Shown: piece after piece, positions 53,213 to 60,587 of the stretch
How the letters are laid out: each line of letters begins with the position of its first letter
Position numbering within the stretch: the stretch's first letter is position 1
Assembly: GCF_002102345.1 (NCBI RefSeq)
Contig: NZ_LQPP01000015.1
Span: 1 to 64,000, forward strand
From: Mycolicibacterium peregrinum
GTDB taxonomy: Bacteria > Actinomycetota > Actinomycetes > Mycobacteriales > Mycobacteriaceae
DNA: 64,000 bases
Direction of reading: 5' to 3'
Translations under genes and position numbers: made by a program
The notes under the pieces: model-generated
Database searches by the model: none
What the model saw: only the letters and a program-made list of their open reading frames with translations
Told to the model about the DNA's origin: nothing

Positions 53213-53971
53213 GTGTCGTCGCAGCCTGAAGCCCATCCCGTATCGCTGCCGAGTCGCCGTGCGCGTGCTGACCAGGCCCGCCAGGTGGCCGACGTTCTGC
53301 GCCACCAGATCTACGAAGGCGCCTACGACCGGGCCCTGCCGTCCGAGGCGGACTTGGCTGCCGAGTTCTTCGTTTCGCGCAACACCGTCCGTGAAGCCCT
53401 GGCCGTCCTCAAGAACGAAGGCCTGATCGACCGCGGCACCAAGGTCGGCACGCATGTGGCGGCCAGAAAATACGATCACGGCCTCGACGCGTTGGTGGGT
53501 CTGAAGGAAACGTTCAAGGACTACGGCGACGTCCGCAACGAAGTGAGGGCCGTTCAGCGGCTGTCGGCCCCGCCCGCGGTGGCCCGCAAGCTGGCGCTCG
53601 AACCCGGTGCGCAGGTCGTGTTCATCGAGCGCCTGCGCTACCTCGCCGATCTTCCGGTGTCGCTGGATCTGACCTACCTGGCTCCTGAGATCGGGGAGCA
53701 GGTGATCGACCATCCGCTGGAGAGCAACGACATCTTCGCGCTCATCGAACGGGTCAGCGGGCGCCGGCTGGGCGGGGCAAGCCTTGCCCTGGAAGCGGTT
53801 TCGGCCGACGCGCACACGGCCGCGATGTTGCAGGTGCCCGCCGGATCGGCCCTGTTGATGTCGGAACGTCTGACCACTCTGGATGACGGCACGCCCGTCG
53901 ACCTGGAGTACATCAGGATGCGTGGTGACCGAATCACCATGCGAGGCAACCTTGTTAGGAGAGACGCATGA
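53213..53971 (+). CDS. GntR family regulator with UTRA effector domain
   Basis: A 252-residue regulator. The winged helix is DQARQVADVLRHQIYEGAYDRALPSEADLAAEFFVSRNTVREALAVLKNEGLI (about residues 20-75), and the rest is a UTRA-type ligand domain (VFIERLRYLADLPVSLDLTYLAPEIG, HTAAMLQVPAGSALLMSERLTTLDDGTPVDLEYIRMRGDRI in blocks). GTG at 53213 is the best in-frame start. Its stop overlaps the ferredoxin start (ATGA), so it is the first gene of the transporter/redox operon and probably its substrate sensor. Confidence 0.87.
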   Translation: MSSQPEAHPVSLPSRRARADQARQVADVLRHQIYEGAYDRALPSEADLAAEFFVSRNTVREALAVLKNEGLIDRGTKVGTHVAARKYDHGLDALVGLKETFKDYGDVRNEVRAVQRLSAPPAVARKLALEPGAQVVFIERLRYLADLPVSLDLTYLAPEIGEQVIDHPLESNDIFALIERVSGRRLGGASLALEAVSADAHTAAMLQVPAGSALLMSERLTTLDDGTPVDLEYIRMRGDRITMRGNLVRRDA

Positions 53972-54195
53972 CACTGGTCAATCAGCGCGCCGATGTCCCG
54001 GTGACCATCGACGAATCCCTGTGTATCGAGGGCTGCACATTGTGTGTCGATGTGTGTCCGTTGGATTCACTGGCCATCAATCCCGAGAACGGTAAGGCCT
54101 TCATGCACGTCGACGAGTGCTGGTACTGCGGGCCCTGCGCGGCTCGCTGTCCCACCGGCGCCGTCACCGTCAACATGCCCTATCTCATCCGCTAG
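53968..54195 (+). CDS. Two-cluster 4Fe-4S ferredoxin, AprB-like partner
   Basis: A 75-residue ferredoxin with two [4Fe-4S] motifs: Cys19-x3-Cys23-x2-Cys26-x3-Cys30 and CWYCGPCAARCP (Cys51, 54, 57, 61). The first has one extra residue between its first two Cys compared with standard ferredoxins, as in AprB-type subunits. It is coupled to the GntR gene (4-base overlap) and lies in the same operon as a flavoprotein of AprA/fumarate reductase type, its likely electron partner. Confidence 0.88.
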   Translation: MTLVNQRADVPVTIDESLCIEGCTLCVDVCPLDSLAINPENGKAFMHVDECWYCGPCAARCPTGAVTVNMPYLIR

Positions 54196-54205
54196 AGGAC
54201 CCGAT

Positions 54206-55636
54206 GTGAAAACAGCCCTGATCGCCCTCACCGCCGGCCTCACGCTCGCGACCGCCGGCTGCTCCCTGGACTCGGCGACGAAGTCGGCCGATACCGTCGA
54301 CGTCGTCGTCGGCTACCAGTCCAAGACCATCAACACGGTGACCGCCGGAACGTTGTTGCGCGCCCAGGGATACCTGGAGCGCCGCTTGGCCGACATCACC
54401 ACCCGCACCGGCACCAAGTACAACGTGACGTGGCAGGACTACGACACGGGAGCGCCGATCACCGCGCAGATGGTCGCCGAGAAGATCGACATCGGGTCCA
54501 TGGGTGACTACCCGATGCTCATCAACGGGTCCAAGACGCAGGCCAACGAACGCGCCAAGACCGAGATCGTCTCGGTCACCGGGTACAACCCGAAGGGTGC
54601 GCTGAACATGGTTGTGGTGGCGCCGGATTCACCGGCAAAGTCGTTGACCGATCTGGCCGGCAAGAAGGTCTCGGCCAGCGTCGGATCGGCCGGCCACGGC
54701 ATGTTGGTGCAGGCGCTCGGCAAGGCCGGCGTCGACGCCAAGACCGGTGTGGAGGTGCTGAACCAGCAGCCTCAGGTCGGCGCCTCCTCGCTGGAATCGG
54801 GTCAGGTTCAGGCACTCTCACAGTTCGTCGCGTGGCCCGGGCTGCTGGTCCAGCAGGGCAAGGCCAAACTGCTCTACGACGGAGCCGAGCTGAACTATCC
54901 GACCCTGCACGGAGTGGTGGTGCGCCGGGCGTATGCCGCCGACCATCCCGAAGTGCTCGACGCGTTCCTGCAGGCACAACTTGATGCCACGGACTTCCTC
55001 AACACCAAGCCGTTGGAGGCGGCCCGCCTCGTGGCCGAGGGTAGCGGGCTGCCGCAGGAGGTCGTGTACCTGTACAACGGGCCGGGTGGAACCTCGTTCG
55101 ACGCCACGCTCAAGCCTTCGCTGGTCGACGCGCTCAAAGGTGATGTGCCCTACCTGAAGTCGATCGACAACTTCGCCGACCTCGACGTCACCGGTTTCGT
55201 GCAGGATGCACCGTTGCGGGCGGCGTTCGCCACCCGCGGTCAGGACTACGACACGGCACTGGGGTCGAACGTCAACCCTTCGGCGTTGAGCGGCACCGAT
55301 CCGGTATGCCACACCGCTGTCGACAATCCCGCCACCGCAGGCGAACTGTGGCTCGACGGGTCTGATGCCACCACGGCAGCCGCGACGCCGGTCTGCCTGC
55401 TCAAGGCGATCCGACAGGCAGAGGGTGAAGGCAAGAAGGTCCGCGCCGCCTACATCTCCGACGCCGAACTCGGTACGCGATGGTTCGCCGACAAGGCGGT
55501 GTGGGTGCGCCTGCCGGCGTCGGGCGCCGAAGGTTACCTGCCGTTCGGCACCCAGGCCGGCGCCGAACGTTATGCCGCAGCGCATCCCGGCGCGGCGATC
55601 GTTGATTACCGGCAAGCGCTGGCAGGTGCGGTGTGA
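54206..55636 (+). CDS. Lipoprotein ABC substrate-binding protein with C-terminal NosL-like domain
   Basis: A 476-residue lipoprotein (signal LIALTAGLTLATAGC, lipid-modified Cys19). Residues about 30-340 are a nitrate/sulfonate/taurine-type binding protein (VDVVVGYQSKTINTVTAGTLL; DIGSMGDYPMLINGS). Residues about 365-476 look like NosL, a copper-binding family: Cys368 in DPVCHTAV, Cys397 in TPVCLLK, then AYISDAELGTRWFADKAVWV and YLPFGTQAGAERYAAAHPG. Such a fusion is unusual and suggests a metal or a reactive sulfur ligand is bound. GTG at 54206. Stop overlaps the permease start (GTGA). Confidence 0.82.
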   Translation: MKTALIALTAGLTLATAGCSLDSATKSADTVDVVVGYQSKTINTVTAGTLLRAQGYLERRLADITTRTGTKYNVTWQDYDTGAPITAQMVAEKIDIGSMGDYPMLINGSKTQANERAKTEIVSVTGYNPKGALNMVVVAPDSPAKSLTDLAGKKVSASVGSAGHGMLVQALGKAGVDAKTGVEVLNQQPQVGASSLESGQVQALSQFVAWPGLLVQQGKAKLLYDGAELNYPTLHGVVVRRAYAADHPEVLDAFLQAQLDATDFLNTKPLEAARLVAEGSGLPQEVVYLYNGPGGTSFDATLKPSLVDALKGDVPYLKSIDNFADLDVTGFVQDAPLRAAFATRGQDYDTALGSNVNPSALSGTDPVCHTAVDNPATAGELWLDGSDATTAAATPVCLLKAIRQAEGEGKKVRAAYISDAELGTRWFADKAVWVRLPASGAEGYLPFGTQAGAERYAAAHPGAAIVDYRQALAGAV

Positions 55637-56493
55637 CCACCACCGATGCCGCTCCGGCCGCAGTCAGCGGCCCGCCGGTCGCGCCGGAAGCCCGTAGCAC
55701 CCGCCGCGCGCCTTCAGCCTGGCGGCATCGCCTGATCCGCCTGACGTCGGTGGTGAGCGCCATCGTGCTGTGGCAGCTGTTGACGGCCAACGACGTGCGG
55801 TTCGGGCTGCGGTTCGACACGCTGCCCACGGTCACCGAAATCACTGCGGCCCTGGTGAACCGGCTCGGCACCCCGGAGTTCTGGCTGGACCTCGGCCAGT
55901 CGCTGATCCGGATCCTCACCGGATTCGGAATCGCCGCGGTGGTTGGGGTGATCACCGGAATCCTGCTGGGGCGCACCGCCCTGTTCGCCGACATCTTCGG
56001 TCCGCTCACGGAACTGGCCCGGCCGATCCCGGCGATCGCCATTGTGCCGGTGGCCATCCTGTTGTTTCCCAGCGACGAGGCGGGAATCGTGTTCATCACG
56101 TTCCTGGCGGCCTACTTCCCGATCATGGTCAGCGTCCGGCATGCGGTGCGTGCGCTTCCGACCATCTGGGAGGACTCGGTCCGCACGCTGGGTGGTGGCC
56201 GGCTCGACGTGCTCCGCCAAGTGGTGCTGCCCGGCATCCTGCCGGGACTGTTCGGCGGGCTTTCGGTCGGCATGGGCGTGGCCTGGATCTGCGTGATCTC
56301 GGCCGAGATGATCTCGGGCCGTCTGGGTGTGGGTTACCGCACCTGGCAGGCGTACACGGTGCTGAACTACCCCGATGTATTCGTCGGCATCATCACGATC
56401 GGTGTGCTCGGCTTCCTGACCGCCGCGGCGGTCGAGCTGATCGGCCGTCGGGCCACCCGTTGGCTGCCGCGCGGTGAGGAGACCGTGCGATGA
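55633..56493 (+). CDS. ABC transporter permease (nitrate/sulfonate/taurine type)
   Basis: A 286-residue integral membrane permease (SsuC/TauC-like). About six transmembrane helices, from VVSAIVLWQLL to VFVGIITIGVLGFLTAA, and the EAA-like loop with the conserved glycine (ALPTIWEDSVRTLGGGRLDVLRQVVLPGILPG) that contacts the ATPase. The charged/Ala-Pro N-terminus is soluble. GTG at 55633 overlaps the binding protein stop; its own stop overlaps the ATPase start. Confidence 0.9.
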   Translation: MTTTDAAPAAVSGPPVAPEARSTRRAPSAWRHRLIRLTSVVSAIVLWQLLTANDVRFGLRFDTLPTVTEITAALVNRLGTPEFWLDLGQSLIRILTGFGIAAVVGVITGILLGRTALFADIFGPLTELARPIPAIAIVPVAILLFPSDEAGIVFITFLAAYFPIMVSVRHAVRALPTIWEDSVRTLGGGRLDVLRQVVLPGILPGLFGGLSVGMGVAWICVISAEMISGRLGVGYRTWQAYTVLNYPDVFVGIITIGVLGFLTAAAVELIGRRATRWLPRGEETVR

Positions 56494-57263
56494 CCACAAC
56501 TCTTGCCGGCACGGGACTGCGGCTGGAGCTCGACGGAATCACGTTGTCCTACACGGGCTCCCCGGTAATCGAGAATCTGAGCCTCACGGTGGAGCCTGGC
56601 GAGATCCTGGTGCTGACCGGCCCCTCGGGATGCGGTAAGTCCACGGTGCTGCGTGCGCTCACCGGGCTGCTGCGGCCCGATGCCGGCCGGGTGCTGGCCG
56701 ACGGTGAACCGGTCACCACCACCTCGAGGGACCGCGGGATGGTGTTCCAGGACAGCGCCTTGCTGCCGTGGCGCACGGTGCGGTCCAACATCGAACTCGC
56801 CCTGCAGCTCCGCGGCGAGCCGCGCAATGGACGCAGTGACGGGTCCAAGGCGGCACGCCGCGAGCGGGCCGATCGCTGGATCGCCGAAGTCGGCCTGTCC
56901 GGGTTCGCCGATTTCCTGCCGAAGAACCTCTCCGGCGGAATGCGGCAGCGGGTCCAGCTCGCCCGCGGGCTGGCCGGTGCACCCCGCGCGGTGATGATGG
57001 ACGAGCCGTTCGCCGCGCTGGACACCCAGACCCGGGCGGCCATGCAGAGGTTGCTGATCGACACCTGGAAAGCGCACCCGACGACGATCGTGTTCGTCAC
57101 TCACGACGTCGACGAGGCACTCATCCTCGGTGACCGGGTCGCTGTGCTCGGTCGTGCCGGACAGCCGTTGCGCGCCCTCATCGAGGTGGGCCAGCCCCGA
57201 ACCGACCATCCCGAACGATCCGCGCTGCGCGCCGAGATCATTGCCGCCTTGGAGCAACCTTGA
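56490..57263 (+). CDS. ABC transporter ATPase (nitrate/sulfonate/taurine type)
   Basis: A 257-residue SsuB/TauB-like ATPase. Walker A is [10 protein letters not shown]-loop [14 protein letters not shown], signature [16 protein letters not shown], Walker [13 protein letters not shown], and the switch His in [17 protein letters not shown]. All key residues are intact. It pairs with the preceding permease and lipoprotein. Overlaps the flavoprotein start (TTGA). Confidence 0.94.
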   Translation: MTTTLAGTGLRLELDGITLSYTGSPVIENLSLTVEPGEILVLTGPSGCGKSTVLRALTGLLRPDAGRVLADGEPVTTTSRDRGMVFQDSALLPWRTVRSNIELALQLRGEPRNGRSDGSKAARRERADRWIAEVGLSGFADFLPKNLSGGMRQRVQLARGLAGAPRAVMMDEPFAALDTQTRAAMQRLLIDTWKAHPTTIVFVTHDVDEALILGDRVAVLGRAGQPLRALIEVGQPRTDHPERSALRAEIIAALEQP

Positions 57264-59944
57264 CCGAACTGAACGAGATTCCCGACGTCGAAGACGCGAT
57301 TCGGATCGACTGCGATGTACTGGTGATCGGCGGGGGCACTGCCGGCACCATGGCCGCACTGACCGCGGCCGAGAACGGTGCCCAGGTGCTGCTGCTGGAG
57401 AAGGCACACGTGCGGCACTCCGGTGCGTTGGCCATGGGGATGGACGGCGTCAACAATGCCGTCATCCCCGGCAAGGCCGAGCCCGAGGACTACGTCGCCG
57501 AGATCACCCGGGCCAACGACGGAATCGTCAACCAGCGCACCGTTTACCAGACCGCCACTCGCGGATTCGCCATGGTGCAGCGGCTTGAGCGGTATGGCGT
57601 CAAGTTCGAGAAGGACGAGCACGGCGAGTACGCCGTACGGCGCGTGCACCGATCCGGCTCCTATGTGCTGCCGATGCCCGAGGGCAAGGACGTCAAGAAG
57701 GCCCTGTACCGGGTGCTGCGGCAACGGTCGATGCGCGAGAAGATCCGCATCGAGAACCGGTTCATGCCGGTGCGCGTGCTCACCGACGGCGGGAGAGCGG
57801 TCGGCGCGGTCGCATTCAACACCCGCACAGGTGAATTCGTCACCGTCGCGGCCAAGGCCGTGATCCTGTCCACCGGAGCGTGCGGTCGTCTCGGACTGCC
57901 GGCCTCGGGATACCTTTACGGCACCTACGAGAACCCCACCAATGCCGGTGACGGATACGCGATGGCCTACCACGCCGGCGCCGAACTCTCGGGAATCGAG
58001 TGCTTCCAGGTCAATCCGCTGATCAAGGACTACAACGGTCCGGCCTGCGCCTACGTGGCCAACCCGTTCGGCGGCTATCAGGTCAATGCGCTGGGGGAGC
58101 GGTTCGTCGACTCCGACTACTGGTCGGGCCAGATGATGGCCGAGGTGAAAGAGGAGATCGAATCGGCCCGTGGACCGATCTACCTCAAGGTCAGCCATCT
58201 GCCCGACGAGACGCTGACCACGCTGGAGAACATCCTGCACACCACCGAGCGGCCGACCCGCGGAACGTTCCACGCCAACCGGGGGCACGACTACCGCACC
58301 CACGACATCGAGATGCACATCTCCGAGATCGGTTTGTGCTCCGGCCATTCCGCCTCGGGCGTTTGGGTGGACGAGCAGGCCCGCACCACCGTCCCCGGCC
58401 TGTACGCTGCCGGCGACCTGGCGTGCGTGCCGCACAACTATATGATCGGCGCTTTCGTCTACGGCGACCTCGCCGGTGAGCACGCGGCCTCCACGCTGTC
58501 GGAAGTCGCCGCGCCGGAGCAGCTTCCGGCCGATCAGGTGGCCGAGGCCCACGAGCTCATCTACCGTCCGCTGCGGCACCCCGACGGTCCGCCGCAGCCG
58601 CAGGTCGAGTTCAAGCTGCGCCGGTTCGTCAACGACTATGTGGCGCCGCCGAAGACCGCCACCAAGCTCTCGATCGCGGTGCAGACGTTCGAGCGGATGG
58701 AGGCCGAGGTCGAGGGGATCGGAGCCCGCACGCCGCACGAGTTGATGCGTGCCGCCGAGGTGTCCTTCATCCGCGACTGCGCAGAGATGGCGGCGCGTTC
58801 GTCGTTGACCCGGACCGAATCGCGTTGGGGTCTGTACCACGAGCGGGCCGATCTGCCCCAGCGGGACGACCAGCAGTGGCGTTACCACCTGAACCTCTAC
58901 AAGGGCGACGACGGCACCATGCAGTTCGTGAAGCGGCCGGTGGCACCGTATTTCGTCGCGGTCCCCGAATTGGACCATCTGACCTCGCAGGACCCGGTGA
59001 CGGCGGTCGAACAGCCGCATCTGCACGGTGGCCGGGCTCCGGCTGTCGAACGGTCCCGTGTCCGGACCACCGACTCCGGGCAGCCGCCGTCGCCACGGAT
59101 CGCCGCGGTGCTGGCCTTGGAGGAGCCCACGCTGGAGGATCTGAGCAGCTACTTGACCGACGCGGACGCCGGCGTGCGCCGTACCGCGGTCGCCACTCTC
59201 GTCGAGTATCTGCCCGATGGGTACCAGCCCGTGTTGGTGGCCGCGCTGGCAGACGAGGACGCCGGGGTGCGGCGCGAGACCGCCGACGCGGTCCGTGAAC
59301 TCGTCGAGGTACTGCCGGATCCTGGTGCTTTCGCCGACCGACTGGAGTCTGTCGATCCGGTGGTCCGTGCCGTGACGGTGTACCTGCTGAGTTCCCGGCG
59401 CGTCGGTAGCGCCGAGGCGTACCGGGTCGCGTCGACCGACATCGATCACCGGGTTCGGATCGAAGCTGTGCGCGCCTTGGTGTCGGTCGATGACCACACC
59501 GGCGTCGCGGCAGCCACGACCGACGAGAACCGGGAGGTGCGGATCGCCGCGGTGGGCGGCCTTGCGACCCTGCGGGCCGGTGCCGATGCGGTGCGCGTCG
59601 CGCTCGACGACCCGGATCCGCTCGTCCGGGCGGCGGCCCTGGCCTCCCTCGGTGCGGTCGGCTGCACCGGCGACGACGTGGTCAGCGTCGAAAAGGCCTT
59701 CACCGAGTCGGCCTGGCAGATCCGTCAGGGCGCGGCCCGGGCGTTGGCCGGGGCGCTGCCCGAGGTGGCGGTACCCACCTTGTCGCGGGCGCTGGACGAT
59801 CAGCATCTCGATGTCCGCAAGGCCGCGGTGCTGAGCCTGAGCCGGTGGGCGGATTCGGAGACGGCGCGTCAGGCGCTGACCGTGGCGCTGGACGACAGTG
59901 ACGCCGATGTGCGGGCGTACGCGCGTCAAGCGCTCGCCGGTTGA
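57260..59944 (+). CDS. AprA/fumarate-reductase-like flavoprotein with C-terminal HEAT repeats
   Basis: An 894-residue FAD protein. The N-terminal site is VIGGGTAGTMAAL (Gly24-Gly29), followed by HSGALAMGMDGVNN as in adenylylsulfate reductase alpha subunits, and the late FAD segment GLYAAGDLACVPHNYMIGAFVYGDLAGEHAA. The flavoprotein part ends near residue 600. From about 612 to 894 there is an array of about eight HEAT-like repeats (e.g. DADAGVRRTAVATLVEYLPD, DPDPLVRAAALASLGAVG). TTG start at 57260, coupled to the ATPase. With the ferredoxin it resembles an AprAB pair; direction and substrate are unknown. Confidence 0.85.
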   Translation: MTELNEIPDVEDAIRIDCDVLVIGGGTAGTMAALTAAENGAQVLLLEKAHVRHSGALAMGMDGVNNAVIPGKAEPEDYVAEITRANDGIVNQRTVYQTATRGFAMVQRLERYGVKFEKDEHGEYAVRRVHRSGSYVLPMPEGKDVKKALYRVLRQRSMREKIRIENRFMPVRVLTDGGRAVGAVAFNTRTGEFVTVAAKAVILSTGACGRLGLPASGYLYGTYENPTNAGDGYAMAYHAGAELSGIECFQVNPLIKDYNGPACAYVANPFGGYQVNALGERFVDSDYWSGQMMAEVKEEIESARGPIYLKVSHLPDETLTTLENILHTTERPTRGTFHANRGHDYRTHDIEMHISEIGLCSGHSASGVWVDEQARTTVPGLYAAGDLACVPHNYMIGAFVYGDLAGEHAASTLSEVAAPEQLPADQVAEAHELIYRPLRHPDGPPQPQVEFKLRRFVNDYVAPPKTATKLSIAVQTFERMEAEVEGIGARTPHELMRAAEVSFIRDCAEMAARSSLTRTESRWGLYHERADLPQRDDQQWRYHLNLYKGDDGTMQFVKRPVAPYFVAVPELDHLTSQDPVTAVEQPHLHGGRAPAVERSRVRTTDSGQPPSPRIAAVLALEEPTLEDLSSYLTDADAGVRRTAVATLVEYLPDGYQPVLVAALADEDAGVRRETADAVRELVEVLPDPGAFADRLESVDPVVRAVTVYLLSSRRVGSAEAYRVASTDIDHRVRIEAVRALVSVDDHTGVAAATTDENREVRIAAVGGLATLRAGADAVRVALDDPDPLVRAAALASLGAVGCTGDDVVSVEKAFTESAWQIRQGAARALAGALPEVAVPTLSRALDDQHLDVRKAAVLSLSRWADSETARQALTVALDDSDADVRAYARQALAG

Positions 59945-59951
59945 GCGGCAT

Positions 59952-59968
59952 CTTGCCGGAACGGCAAG
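59952..59968. terminator. 7-bp hairpin after the flavoprotein gene
   Basis: CTTGCCG (59952-59958) and CGGCAAG (59962-59968) flank GAA, and TT follows. It begins 8 bases after the flavoprotein stop and probably ends the operon. Confidence 0.5.
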
Positions 59969-60005
59969 TTGCGTGCCATAGGGCGCCGCCGTGCAGATAC
60001 TGGGC

Positions 60006-60503
60006 ATGGTGGACACAAGCCAGCGTCGCAGGCACGACAATCCGCCGCCACGGACCGCCAACAGCGAATCCGAGGTACTGCGGGGGTTTCTCGACTATCT
60101 GCGTGCGTCGATCGCTGCGAAGGTCGACGGCGCGCCGGAACCCATGGCACGTGCATCGGCGGTGCCGTCGGGGACCACGCTGCTCGGCCTCCTGCAGCAT
60201 CTGACCTACGTCGAACGGTGGATTTTTCTCGGGGACGACGTCACCGACTGGCAGGCGACGTTCGTTGTCGAACCGTCGGTCCGCGCCGCCGACATCGTCG
60301 CCCGCTACCGGAACGCCGTCGAGCGGGCCAATGAGGTGCTCGACGACTGCACCGATCTCGCGGCACCGTTGCCGAAGTCCCGGCCCGGGCGCCCCTCGGC
60401 CAGCCTCCGCTGGGCCCTGACTCACATGATCGAAGAGACGGGACGCCATGCCGGTCACGCCGACATCCTGCGCGAACTGATCGACGGCACCACCGGTCGG
60501 TGA
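60006..60503 (+). CDS. DinB / DUF664 family protein
   Basis: A 165-residue DinB-fold protein. SESEVLRGFLDYLRASIAAKVDGAP, LLGLLQHLTYVERWIFLGDD (His) and WALTHMIEETGRHAGHADILRELIDG (His-x3-His) are the metal-binding helices typical of DUF664. ATG at 60006 is used; GTG at 59991 would add five residues. It lies after the operon hairpin, so it is likely a separate transcript. Activity unknown. Confidence 0.82.
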   Translation: MVDTSQRRRHDNPPPRTANSESEVLRGFLDYLRASIAAKVDGAPEPMARASAVPSGTTLLGLLQHLTYVERWIFLGDDVTDWQATFVVEPSVRAADIVARYRNAVERANEVLDDCTDLAAPLPKSRPGRPSASLRWALTHMIEETGRHAGHADILRELIDGTTGR

Positions 60504-60587
60504 CCGCGCCGGGCTGAAGCGGATCTCGCCGGTATCGAAGTTGTCGTTACCCGTGCTAACGACTGGGCCTCCGCCTAATCTCGATGC

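Noticed and set aside
57101..60061. 986-codon minus-strand frame opposite the flavoprotein
   Set aside because: Typical high-GC antisense shadow without recognisable domains.
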